From Bacteroidaceae bacterium (GTDB lineage: Bacteria > Bacteroidota > Bacteroidia > Bacteroidales > Bacteroidaceae), in the NCBI GenBank assembly GCA_024398635.1, contig JAKSIV010000008.1, forward strand, positions 1 to 64,000: 64,000 nt of DNA. Reading direction: 5' to 3'. The translations under genes were made by a program, and so were the position numbers. Below are positions 24,051 through 30,761 of the stretch, in pieces; within the stretch, counting starts at the first letter, position 1, and each line of letters begins with the position of its first letter. The notes below the pieces were generated by a model. It was not told the DNA's origin. It worked only from the letters and a program-made list of their open reading frames with translations, and ran no database searches.

Positions 24051-24442
24051 ATATAGACGACAAGAAAAGCATCATAGAGTATCGCATTGAGAAATCGGCA
24101 TTGACGATGATCGAGGCCAAGGACAATGCCAAGTTGGGCCATTGGAATCTTGTGGCTAACCGTCTTTACTATTCTATGTTCTATATGATTGCAGCTTTGT
24201 TGCTTGACAAGGACATACAGTTCAAGTCTCACGCCGGGGCTATCCGGGCTATTGGACTGCACTTTGTTACAAAGGGACTGCTGACACCTGAAGACGGTAG
24301 CCTGCTGTCACACCTGCAGAGTATGAGGAGCTCAGGCGACTATGATGACCTGTTTGACTGGACCGAAGAGAAGATTGCTCCGATGTTTGAGCCCACTCAG
24401 GCCCTATTGGACAAGATGAAACAGCTGATTACTCTGAAATGA
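24041..24442 (+). CDS. HEPN-domain protein (toxin of a HEPN/MNT pair)
   Basis: 133 residues. Helical HEPN fold of the PF05168 type: IEKSALTMIEAKDNAKLGHW, then NRLYYSMFYMIAALLL, the middle KSHAGAIRAIGLHFV, and the conserved SMRSSGDYDD near residue 100. The classical Rx4-6H motif is not obvious, so RNase activity of this copy is uncertain; related pairs vary here. It overlaps the MNT gene and is followed by a terminator at 24502-24529, making a closed two-gene module. Confidence 0.82.
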   Translation: MPLNIDDKKSIIEYRIEKSALTMIEAKDNAKLGHWNLVANRLYYSMFYMIAALLLDKDIQFKSHAGAIRAIGLHFVTKGLLTPEDGSLLSHLQSMRSSGDYDDLFDWTEEKIAPMFEPTQALLDKMKQLITLK

Positions 24443-24501
24443 GTTGTTTGAAGCGCTGACAATTACAGAAATTTTATAGTACACATAAGTAACGGAATAG
24501 A

Positions 24502-24529
24502 CAGCCGGGCGGGATGCCTGGCTGTTTTT
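24502..24529 (+). terminator. Intrinsic terminator of the MNT/HEPN module
   Basis: CAGCCGGGC / GCCTGGCTG stem (one mismatch), loop GGGAT, then five T, 60 bases after the HEPN stop. Confidence 0.8.
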
Positions 24530-24638
24530 GGTTTGTGTTACGTAACGCGGCGTTACGGTTTTGTGGAAAAGCGTGACATTTGGCGTAACGGGGCGGTAAA
24601 AGTTGGTTAAAACTAAAATTGTTAGGGACGGGGGTTGG

Positions 24639-24646
24639 TATATTTG
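24639..24646 (+). promoter_or_regulatory. -7 box for the 217-residue protein gene
   Basis: TATATTTG, a perfect TAnnTTTG match, with TTG at 24619-24621 (17-base spacer). It gives a leader of about 90 bases containing the motif at 24685-24704. Confidence 0.65.
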
Positions 24647-24684
24647 CGACCGACAATAGTTGAGATTGTCCTTGTTTGATAATA

Positions 24685-24704
24685 AGCCCTTAAAACATCG
24701 AGAA
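24685..24704 (+). promoter_or_regulatory. Leader motif complementary to the candidate ncRNA
   Basis: AGCCCTT-AAA-ACATCGAGAA in the leader of the gene at 24742. It matches the 5' strand of the ncRNA closing stem (28510-28527) in sequence. It is perfectly complementary, as 7 + 10 bases around a small internal loop, to the ncRNA 3' strand at 28655-28675. Confidence 0.55.
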
Positions 24705-24741
24705 GTATTTAACCTTATTATTAACCTGTAACTGACTTAAA

Positions 24742-25395
24742 ATGGAAAAGAAACCCGTATGGGATTCTGAGCCGGGTGTTGCGGAGCTGATCAACGAACA
24801 TAAGGTTGATGTGCTTTGGGACCTGGACTGGGAGGAGATTACGGCCGGATTCAAGGCCGAGTGTTTGCGAAAACTGATAGTGAAGATCAGGGAAGTGAAA
24901 GACCGCATTATTGCCGTGAAGGCTTGCCTTTGCCATTACCGGTACTATCTGATTGGTTTGGACCATGAACAGTACGTGAAGTGTTGGGACGGAGGGTGTC
25001 CTTTCAAGGATTTGTGCGAGCAGATTATCTGGGACCTGGAGGAGATTTGCACATTTACCATCAGTGCAAACGGTGACGTGCGGCTGGTGCCTGAGCATGA
25101 GTGCGTGAATAGGATATTCCGCACGGAGCAGGCGCAGAAGCTGCTGGCGCGGCTGAGCCCGGAGTACTGCAGGAACGGGCGATGGGTGAAGGAGGTGAAG
25201 AAGGCGTTCATCTGCCAGGTGGCCCATGTGCTGAGTGGGCTTTTGGAAATTCCTGACAGTAAGAAGTGGATTTACTTTGAGAAGTATTGGGGTGTGACGG
25301 GACTGGCCCAGGCTTGGGCGGGCCGTAACGGCAAGGGTCTTGATGCAGAGATTGACATGCTCTACCCTGAATACAAGGTGAAGTTTAGAGGATAG
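24742..25395 (+). CDS. Unknown protein of the integrative element
   Basis: 217 residues, soluble, mixed helical, with several cysteines (CLCHYRYY, CWDGGCPFKDLC, CNR-like spacing not regular) that could bind metal. Charged, and ends DAEIDMLYPEYKVKFRG. I do not recognise the family. It has its own promoter and a 90-base leader containing a motif complementary to the element's candidate ncRNA, so RNA-based control is possible. The gene is followed by about 230 bases with no gene. There is a TGTGAGGGG-like short palindrome near 25455 and a CAACTTTG box near 25545, one mismatch from a -7 consensus, for the next operon. Confidence 0.7.
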   Translation: MEKKPVWDSEPGVAELINEHKVDVLWDLDWEEITAGFKAECLRKLIVKIREVKDRIIAVKACLCHYRYYLIGLDHEQYVKCWDGGCPFKDLCEQIIWDLEEICTFTISANGDVRLVPEHECVNRIFRTEQAQKLLARLSPEYCRNGRWVKEVKKAFICQVAHVLSGLLEIPDSKKWIYFEKYWGVTGLAQAWAGRNGKGLDAEIDMLYPEYKVKFRG

Positions 25396-25623
25396 CGGGT
25401 GTATAGTTTTGATATACCTGAGATATACAATACATTCCTTTTCAATGCGACAGCCCCTCTGTGAGGGGTTGTCTTGTGTATAGACACTGCCATACAATTT
25501 GTGTACATGTACTGTACAATCCCCAACGGACTTTACTTGACAACTTTGTGCCGTGACAACTCAATTAGGCCTTATGAGTGACAGCACACTGATTGTTAAA
25601 CCTTAATTAGAACCATTACGATT

Positions 25624-25914
25624 ATGGAAATTGAGAATGCTAGAATACTTGCCACCCTGACAGTGGGTGAGTTCAAGCAGGTTATGAGTGACATGGGGGC
25701 AGACAAGAACAAAGAGGAAGAGAAGCCCCATACTTATGTATATGGAATTCCTGGTATCATGGAGCTGTTTCACTGCTGCCGGTCAACGGCCCAGAGCCTG
25801 AAGGCAACGGTGATCAAGGAGGCGGTGAGCCAGACGGGCCGCAAGATTGTGGTTGACGTGGAGTATGCGAGAGCATTGTTCAAAGCTAAGAAACCCTATA
25901 AGACTATCTGGTGA
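25624..25914 (+). CDS. DUF3853-family helix-turn-helix protein
   Basis: 96 residues. The C-terminal half has the excisionase/HTH_17-like pattern: YVYGIPGIMELFHCCRSTAQ, then SLKATVIKEAVSQTGRKIVV, DVEYARALFKAKKP. DUF3853 proteins occur next to BT4734-like and DUF3987 proteins in Bacteroidetes integrative elements, and are probably small DNA-binding proteins such as directionality factors or regulators. First gene of a three-gene operon. The next gene starts 1 base after its TGA. Confidence 0.8.
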   Translation: MEIENARILATLTVGEFKQVMSDMGADKNKEEEKPHTYVYGIPGIMELFHCCRSTAQSLKATVIKEAVSQTGRKIVVDVEYARALFKAKKPYKTIW

Positions 25915-25915
25915 T

Positions 25916-26491
25916 ATGGAACAGAACGGTAACAATAAGAAGAGAGAGTTCTGGAAGCCGGAACCGATGACATTTTCTGTGTTTGATAAAGGGGTTACAA
26001 CTACGGAGCCGAAGGGAGTGATGGATCCTTACGCTGTCTATACTTACATAAGGGATGGCATATCACGCTACCAGACGGAACGGCTGAGAGGGATTCTGGA
26101 TGCGGCCGAGTTCAAGAAGTACAAGCAGAGTGAGTTTGAGACGGCGGTATTCAGCGGGGTATATAGCCACAAGTGCGATGCCGGTCTGGTTAAGTCATCG
26201 GGGTATGTGTGCATAGATATAGACCATGTGCCTGTGCAGCAGACCAAGGATGTGCTTATGGGGCTTGAGCAGTTTGAAACGGTGCTGATGTTTACCAGCC
26301 CATCGGGCCACGGAGTGAAGTGGGTGTTGAACAATAGGACGCTGTTCAGTCATGTGGATTTCTATTCGGCCGTGAGCAATTTCCTAAGGGACACCTGCAA
26401 GATTGAGGTGGATATGACGGCCAGGCCTCTGTCACACGGATGCCTGCTGCCGTGGGACCCTGAGGTGTATCTGAATCCCAATTATATGTAG
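25916..26491 (+). CDS. BT4734-like N-terminal-domain protein (primase-like)
   Basis: 191 residues from ATG 25916, chosen because it follows the DUF3853 stop directly. The sequence MDPYAVYTYIRDGISRYQTE, YVCIDIDHV, ETVLMFTSPSGHGVKWVLNN and VDMTARPLSHGCLLPWDPEV matches the BT4734/BF3469-like domain, related to archaeo-eukaryotic primases and to the N-terminus of VirE-like proteins. The DxD in CIDIDH and the SGHGVK segment fit such a catalytic core. It is followed after 4 bases by the DUF3987 gene, with which it is often fused in relatives. Together they likely form a primase-helicase-like replication module. Confidence 0.82.
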   Translation: MEQNGNNKKREFWKPEPMTFSVFDKGVTTTEPKGVMDPYAVYTYIRDGISRYQTERLRGILDAAEFKKYKQSEFETAVFSGVYSHKCDAGLVKSSGYVCIDIDHVPVQQTKDVLMGLEQFETVLMFTSPSGHGVKWVLNNRTLFSHVDFYSAVSNFLRDTCKIEVDMTARPLSHGCLLPWDPEVYLNPNYM

Positions 26492-26495
26492 GATA

Positions 26496-28373
26496 ATGTC
26501 AACGAAGGAGTTTGATGTTGGATTGTGGCTGAAAGCGGGCCGTGACAAGGAAGAGGAGTCACGGCCTGCAGCGGCCGCACCGAGCAAGGCACCGGCCGAC
26601 CTTACGGATGACGTGGAAACGGTGGTGCGCAGGATTGAGGCCCGTGGGCTTGACATTACGGCTGCATACGACAGCTGGAGAGACATAGGGTTTGCTCTGG
26701 CGGAGGGTATGGGCGAAGCGGGACGGAAGTATTACCACCGGGTGAGCCAGTTCTACCCCAAGTATAAGAGGTCAGAGACGGACAGGCAATACAATCAATG
26801 CCTGAAGGGGCGCAAGAGCGGGATTACGATAAGGACTTTCTTCCAGAAGGCGAAGGATGCGGGAATTGATATAAGGACCAGGAACTTTATTTTACCGACA
26901 AGAAGGATGGTTACTACTGATGGAAAAAACGGAGGTTCCGCCACAAACAAGGGGGTGGCGGAAGTGGCGGAAATGGCGAAAGTGACGCACGCTGCGCCAA
27001 AAACGTCAGTTCCGCCAATGCGCCAATGTGGCGGAAGCGGCGGAAGGTTGGATGAGTTGCCCACTTTCTCCGGTTTGGTTGAGGGACAGTTGCCGGCATT
27101 CCTGCAGAGTGTGGCCAGCCACGGAAAGACGCTGCAGGAGAAGGATGTGCTGATACTGGGAAGCATTGTGACGATATCGGCCTGCCTGCCGAACGTGAGT
27201 GGGCTTTATGATGAAGTGGAGGTATATCCCAATCTGTATTTCTTTCTGACAGCAAGGGCCAGCAGCGGCAAGGGTCGGTTGAACCTGTGCAAGCTGCTGG
27301 TGGAGGGAATCCATGAACGGTTGTTTGAGCTGTACCGGATAGAGAAGGAGGAGAATGAGATGAAAAAGAAAGAGTATGAAAGCAGCAAGACTCTCGGCAT
27401 ACCGAAGCCCACGCCACCGGTGAAGAACATGCTCTTTATACCGGCCAACAGCAGTGCGACATCGGTTTATCAGATCCTGGGCGAGAGCAATGAACGGGGA
27501 CTGATTTTTGAGACGGAGGGTGATACGCTTGCCTACTCTTTTGCCAGCGATTTTGGGAACTTCAGTGACGGATTCAGGAAGGCGTTTCACCATGAGTCTA
27601 TCAGTTATCATCGGCGCAAGGATTATGAGCACGTGGACATAAAGCACCCGCAGCTGAGCGCGGTACTGAGTGGCACGCCTGAGCAGCTGCGGAGCCTGGT
27701 GAAGGATGCGGAGAACGGACTGTTCAGTAGGTTCATATTTTACCGCCTGAACAGCGGACTGACATGGAAGGATGTGTTTGCCGTACCGACCGGCCGGAGC
27801 CTGAACGTGGAGTTTGAGGAACTGGGCAGGTACTTTGCCGGATTCCATGAGAAGCTGATGGAGGCACCGGCCCTGCGGCACTGCCTCACGAAGTGGCAGG
27901 CGGACAAGTTCAACGCTTATTTCCACTCACTGCAGGAGGAGCTCTTTTACCTGTATGGCGATGACATTGTGCCCAGCGTGAGAAGAATGGGTCTGATATT
28001 CTTCAGGATCACAATGATACTGACGGCACTGAGGATAATGGAGACGGGTGACATGTACTCTAACCTGGTATGCTCTGACTTGGATTTTGACAGCACGATG
28101 GAGATAGTGAAAGCCATAATTGAGCACACCAAATACGTGTTTGCGGAACTGTGCAACATTGAAGCACCGACGCTGGAGGACAAGAACATGGTACGAAAGA
28201 AGCTGCTGCAGATTCTGCCCGAAGAGTTTGACCGCGACACCCTGTTTGTGACTGCCGCCAGCATAGGAGTATCAAAGCGCACCGCCGAAAGATATATGGC
28301 CCATTACACCCAGAACGGCGACGTGGAGAGGAAGACCTACGGACTGTACACCAAGGTAAAGAATGAGGTGTAA
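26496..28373 (+). CDS. DUF3987 protein with PriCT-2-like N-terminus
   Basis: 625 residues. Residues about 35-115 resemble a primase C-terminal (PriCT-2) domain: GLDITAAYDSWRDIGFALAE, YHRVSQFYPKYKRSETDRQY, GITIRTFFQKAKDAGID. A low-complexity linker is encoded by repeated CGGAAGTGGCGGAAATGGCG-like DNA (about 26935-27045). The rest is DUF3987: ANLYFFLTARASSGKGRL-type P-loop (TARASSGKGRLNL, about 250-262), FIPANSSATSVYQIL, LIFETEGDTLAYSF (Walker-B-like), LSGTPEQLRSLV. A helicase-like ATPase partner of the primase-like protein is the likely role. Last gene of the operon. The ncRNA promoter lies 64 bases after its stop. Confidence 0.85.
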   Translation: MSTKEFDVGLWLKAGRDKEEESRPAAAAPSKAPADLTDDVETVVRRIEARGLDITAAYDSWRDIGFALAEGMGEAGRKYYHRVSQFYPKYKRSETDRQYNQCLKGRKSGITIRTFFQKAKDAGIDIRTRNFILPTRRMVTTDGKNGGSATNKGVAEVAEMAKVTHAAPKTSVPPMRQCGGSGGRLDELPTFSGLVEGQLPAFLQSVASHGKTLQEKDVLILGSIVTISACLPNVSGLYDEVEVYPNLYFFLTARASSGKGRLNLCKLLVEGIHERLFELYRIEKEENEMKKKEYESSKTLGIPKPTPPVKNMLFIPANSSATSVYQILGESNERGLIFETEGDTLAYSFASDFGNFSDGFRKAFHHESISYHRRKDYEHVDIKHPQLSAVLSGTPEQLRSLVKDAENGLFSRFIFYRLNSGLTWKDVFAVPTGRSLNVEFEELGRYFAGFHEKLMEAPALRHCLTKWQADKFNAYFHSLQEELFYLYGDDIVPSVRRMGLIFFRITMILTALRIMETGDMYSNLVCSDLDFDSTMEIVKAIIEHTKYVFAELCNIEAPTLEDKNMVRKKLLQILPEEFDRDTLFVTAASIGVSKRTAERYMAHYTQNGDVERKTYGLYTKVKNEV

Positions 28374-28436
28374 ATGAACAGCCTGAGAACAAACCGGAAA
28401 ATGATGCGCTTGAGACATAGATCAAAAATAAAAGAT

Positions 28437-28444
28437 TACCTTTG
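28437..28444 (+). promoter_or_regulatory. -7 box of the candidate ncRNA
   Basis: TACCTTTG, a perfect TAnnTTTG match, in a region with no downstream plus-strand gene. It places the transcript start at about 28448-28451. Confidence 0.65.
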
Positions 28445-28447
28445 CAC

Positions 28448-28709
28448 TGCTCCAAGGCCTGAAAGCCGGGGAGCAAAACGAAGAGTAGATTTCTGCTTGA
28501 GTTTCGGCCAGCCCTTTAAAACATCGAAATTTTATAGCGTTCAGGAGTTGAAACAAGAGCCGAATGTCTGCGTAAGGTGTATATGCAACCCAAAAAGGGT
28601 TTTACATATTCCCTTCCGCACGGCATCGGCATGTCAGTTCAAACTGAACGAGGTTTCTCGATGTACCGAAGGGCTTTTTGACTGCATGACGTTTGTCGTG
28701 CGGTTTTTT
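28448..28709 (+). ncRNA. Candidate structured non-coding RNA of about 260 nt
   Basis: Starts just after a perfect -7 box and ends at a terminator. Visible helices: a 5' hairpin TGCTCC (28448-28453) / GGAGCA (28470-28475) with an inner GGC/GCC. A long-range closing stem AGCCCTT (28510-28516) / AAGGGCT (28669-28675), then a 4x4 internal loop, then ACATCGA (28521-28527) / TCGATGT (28658-28664). Inside it, ATATG...AACCC (28581-28591) pairs with GGGTT...CATAT (28597-28609), and TCAGTT (28634-28639) with AACTGA (28642-28647). Frames on either strand here look non-coding. Not a class I recognise. Confidence 0.6.
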
Positions 28710-29315
28710 GCACCCCTTTGGCGATTGCCGGGCCAACCCTGTTCCCTTAGATGGCCGATACCGGGCAATCCCCAATGCCCACACCCAAACAAGCCTCCTG
28801 CAGCCGCAACCCCAATCCCAAATGGAAAGCCCACACTCACGTGCCCGGCTTGAATAACCGTTGGACGATAGCGGAGCACAAAGAGCAGTGGCTAGCCCGG
28901 TAGCAGCTGGCCAGCCAACAATAAGCGATGAAATGATTTGTGATGGAAACGGTGTGTCTTGGGGCGATATCTGGGTCGTAGTGGATTCCTGGTCTTCCGA
29001 TTGGGTTTCCTCCTCTTCTATTATGATGGTGCCGCCTCCTTGGTTTATCAGCTGGGTGATGAGATCCTGGGATGGTGCTTGGACATCGGGCGCTGGTTTT
29101 GGGGGTAACGCAGGTGTTTGCATCGGAAGAAATGTGATGGTGGTGGTCTTCCGGTGGGTGGACATCAGGTGTTGTGCGGTGCTGTCTATCTCTTTTTGGG
29201 AGATGGATGTGGCGGTGGATTGGGTGGTGGTGATGCTTTTGGTGCTGTGGCAGGCGGGCATCAGGAGGGCCATTGCGATGATGGCGAAAAGGTGGTACGG
29301 TGGTACATCTTTCAT
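28602..29315 (-). CDS. Lipoprotein frame with doubtful C-terminus
   Basis: ATG 29315. HLFAIIAMALLMPACHSTKS is a lipoprotein signal peptide (lipobox MPAC). The next 110 residues are T/S/P/Q-rich (TTTQSTATSISQKEIDSTAQ, TPALPPKPAPDVQAPSQ), then IISSLIVGWPAATGLATALC is a possible membrane segment. The last 70 residues (RECGLSIWDWGCGCRRLVWV onward) run antisense into the ncRNA and look like read-through noise; another frame there (28634-28879) looks more protein-like, so a frameshift near 28850 is possible. The N-terminal 45 residues are related to the frameshifted lipoprotein at 21245-21603. The start codons lie in the GTGGTAC repeat array. Function unknown. Confidence 0.5.
   Translation of the reverse strand: MKDVPPYHLFAIIAMALLMPACHSTKSITTTQSTATSISQKEIDSTAQHLMSTHRKTTTITFLPMQTPALPPKPAPDVQAPSQDLITQLINQGGGTIIIEEEETQSEDQESTTTQISPQDTPFPSQIISSLIVGWPAATGLATALCAPLSSNGYSSRARECGLSIWDWGCGCRRLVWVWALGIARYRPSKGTGLARQSPKGCKKPHDKRHAVKKPFGTSRNLVQFELTCRCRAEGNM
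28684..28709 (+). terminator. Terminator of the candidate ncRNA
   Basis: GCATGA / TCGTGC stem (one G-T pair), 6-base loop, then GG and six T. Confidence 0.6.
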
Positions 29316-29471
29316 GGTGGTACACGGCTAAAAGTGGTACATTTTATGTGTTTTTCATCTCATATACCACAAAAGTACACAATCTTTAGGAACTATGAAA
29401 ATGGCCCTGGAATATATTTTGAGTGTGTTTCTGAGTATTGCAGATTGCAAAAAGTGGTACAAAAGTGGTAC
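29292..29471 (+). repeat. Arm-type GTGGTAC repeat array, right end
   Basis: Six direct copies of GTGGTAC at 29292, 29300, 29317, 29334, 29454 and 29465. The last two form the same AAAAGTGGTAC tandem (11-bp period) as at 22104-22121, 60 bases from the tRNA 3' end. The layout fits integrase arm sites on the attR side. The rest of 29341-29450 shows nothing else. Confidence 0.6.
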
Positions 29472-29494
29472 ACTTTTCGGGTCTTGAAAAATAA

Positions 29495-29526
29495 AAATCG
29501 CCTCAGAGGGTATTCTGAAGCGATTT
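29495..29526 (-). terminator. Terminator of tRNA-Lys, element-supplied
   Basis: Minus strand: AAATCGCTTCAGA / TCTGAGGCGATTT with a short loop, then TTATTTTT. It ends the tRNA transcript just beyond its 3' end. The related hairpin at 21949-21978 is the displaced original. Confidence 0.75.
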
Positions 29527-29531
29527 TCTGG

Positions 29532-29604
29532 TGATCCGCTCGGGGTTCGAACCCGAGACCCCATCCTTAAAAGGGATGTGCTCTACCTGCTGAGCTAGCG
29601 GATC
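29532..29604 (-). tRNA. tRNA-Lys (anticodon UUU)
   Basis: 73 bases on the minus strand. Acceptor stem GATCCGC / GCGGATC with discriminator A, D-arm GCTCAGCAGGTAGAGC, anticodon stem CATCC / GGATG around CTTTTAA (anticodon TTT), variable GGGTC, T-arm TCGGG-TTCGAAC-CCCGA. CCA is not encoded. It is complete although it serves as the integration site, because the element restores the 3' end. Own promoter at 29631-29662. Confidence 0.97.
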
Positions 29605-29630
29605 TACCTCTAATTGCCGTTAAGCGGGTG

Positions 29631-29662
29631 CAAAATTATGCCTTTTTGCGGAGGTAGGCAAA
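29631..29662 (-). promoter_or_regulatory. Promoter of tRNA-Lys
   Basis: Minus strand TTTG (29659-29662), 20-base spacer, TAATTTTG (29631-29638): both boxes match the Bacteroidetes vegetative promoter. The tRNA 5' end is 27 bases downstream of the -7 box. Confidence 0.8.
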
Positions 29663-29676
29663 CTTTTTCGGTTTTT

Positions 29677-30759
29677 TTACAGCGCCGAATTCTTAATCTT
29701 AAGGAAGTTGCATGAGAGCATCCGGCCACCGTCACCACGCAGATGCATCGCGCCACCTTGGCAGTAACGCCATACCTTGCACTTGGCGCATTCATCGGTT
29801 TTCATCCAACGGCGGTCACGGTAAGGTTTGAAGCCATTCTCCCATACATCCCAGAAGTTATCCTTGTGTATATTGCCCTGATGGTAGTCACTGCGAATGC
29901 TCAGACACCCTGAGATGGAACCGTCGCTAAGTATGGATGCGACACCTGTGCCTGCTATGCAACGGAAAAGGTGGTCACGTGCCACTCCCTCATACGGTCC
30001 GAGAAAGCCCTCACATGAAAAGTTGAGTCTTATCCTGCCCTCACGCCTTACGGCGGTTATGAAATTCATGAGCTGTACAAACTGTTCGTTTGATAGCATG
30101 AGTTCCGGTTCTCTGACGGCACGTCCCATAGGGGCGACGGTAAAGATGCGCCACTGTCTGACCCCACGGCCGATGAGATACTCCTTAAGTTCGTTCAGAT
30201 AACCAAAGTTGCGCTGATTGACACAGGTAATCAGGTCCCAAGTCAGATCCGGATGCTCATTAAACCAATCTATGGCCGCATCGGCACGCTTAAAACTCAA
30301 TTCGCTGCCGCGCATCCAGTTGTGCTCGGGTTCGAATCCGTCAAAACTCATAGCCACAGTATCAAGCCCGGTATCTGTAAGCTGATTTACAAGGTCACGG
30401 GTAAGCAGCATGCCGTTGGTTACCATACCCCACAGGAATCCGCGCTTTTTGATCTCGGCACCCACCTGTAGAATATCCTTGCGGACCAGGGGCTCTCCAC
30501 CGGTGGTAATCACAACCACCTTACCACGATTCAGGCTATCGGGGCAACTGTCAAGCACGCCCAGCAGGTCACTTAACGGAGGATCGTCCAAGCCGGCAGT
30601 CGTACGGCAATCACTGCCGCAGTGACGGCAGTTAAGATTACAGCGCAAAGTACACTCCCAGAACAACTGTCCCAGTTTATGCTCAAGCATGTCAGTTCTG
30701 GCTGCTGCACGCCCAGCCTCAAAAAGAAGCCTTTTTGGAAAAGGGATCTTACAATCCAT
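29677..30759 (-). CDS. Radical SAM/SPASM protein of an rSAM/lipoprotein system
   Basis: 360 residues. Radical SAM core with the cluster motif CNLNCRHC (CX3CX2C, about residues 38-45), followed by VVVITTGGEPLVRKDI (GGEP motif) and ATDGLDTVAMSFDG-type strands (LDTVAMSFDG). The C-terminal SPASM part, about residues 280-350, has cysteines in ISGCLSIRSDYHQGN, DECAKCKVWRYCQGGAMHLR and MLSC, fitting auxiliary 4Fe-4S binding. Such enzymes modify peptides or proteins by radical chemistry. It is the last gene of a minus-strand operon, starting 2 bases after the small lipoprotein gene, which is the obvious substrate candidate. I associate the pairing with the rSAM_w_lipo/lipo_with_rSAM type families known in Bacteroidetes. 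The reaction is not known. Confidence 0.88.
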   Translation of the reverse strand: MDCKIPFPKRLLFEAGRAAARTDMLEHKLGQLFWECTLRCNLNCRHCGSDCRTTAGLDDPPLSDLLGVLDSCPDSLNRGKVVVITTGGEPLVRKDILQVGAEIKKRGFLWGMVTNGMLLTRDLVNQLTDTGLDTVAMSFDGFEPEHNWMRGSELSFKRADAAIDWFNEHPDLTWDLITCVNQRNFGYLNELKEYLIGRGVRQWRIFTVAPMGRAVREPELMLSNEQFVQLMNFITAVRREGRIRLNFSCEGFLGPYEGVARDHLFRCIAGTGVASILSDGSISGCLSIRSDYHQGNIHKDNFWDVWENGFKPYRDRRWMKTDECAKCKVWRYCQGGAMHLRGDGGRMLSCNFLKIKNSAL

Positions 30760-30761
30760 CT

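Larger units (their letters stand above)
21984..29545. mobile_element. Integrative element of about 7.5 kb in tRNA-Lys(UUU)
   Basis: Bounded by the tRNA-like segment at 21984-21997 and the intact tRNA-Lys 3' end at 29531-29545. Contents in order: integrase, MNT/HEPN pair, unknown 217-residue protein, DUF3853 protein, BT4734-like protein, DUF3987 protein, candidate ncRNA and a lipoprotein frame. GTGGTAC repeats lie just inside both ends. No relaxase, conjugation, capsid or portal genes are present, so it would need a helper or is a satellite-like island. DUF3853-BT4734-DUF3987 is a block I know from Bacteroidetes integrative elements. Confidence 0.75.

Noticed and set aside
26914..27926. 306-codon and 167-codon minus-strand frames inside the DUF3987 gene
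   Set aside because: No start context, no recognisable domains, and opposite a gene with clear P-loop and operon context.
28374..28853. 159-codon plus-strand open frame after the DUF3987 gene
   Set aside because: It begins 1 base after the DUF3987 stop but has no family-like content, is rich in R, C and P, and covers the ncRNA promoter, stem and terminator. The RNA explanation accounts for the structure.
28861..29534. Plus-strand open frames opposite the lipoprotein
   Set aside because: They are the shadow of the T/S/P-rich minus-strand frame (long runs of W, V and G) and of the GTGGTAC repeats.
21984..29545. Interpretation as a prophage
   Set aside because: No capsid, terminase, portal, tail or lysis genes; the gene set is that of a small integrative element.
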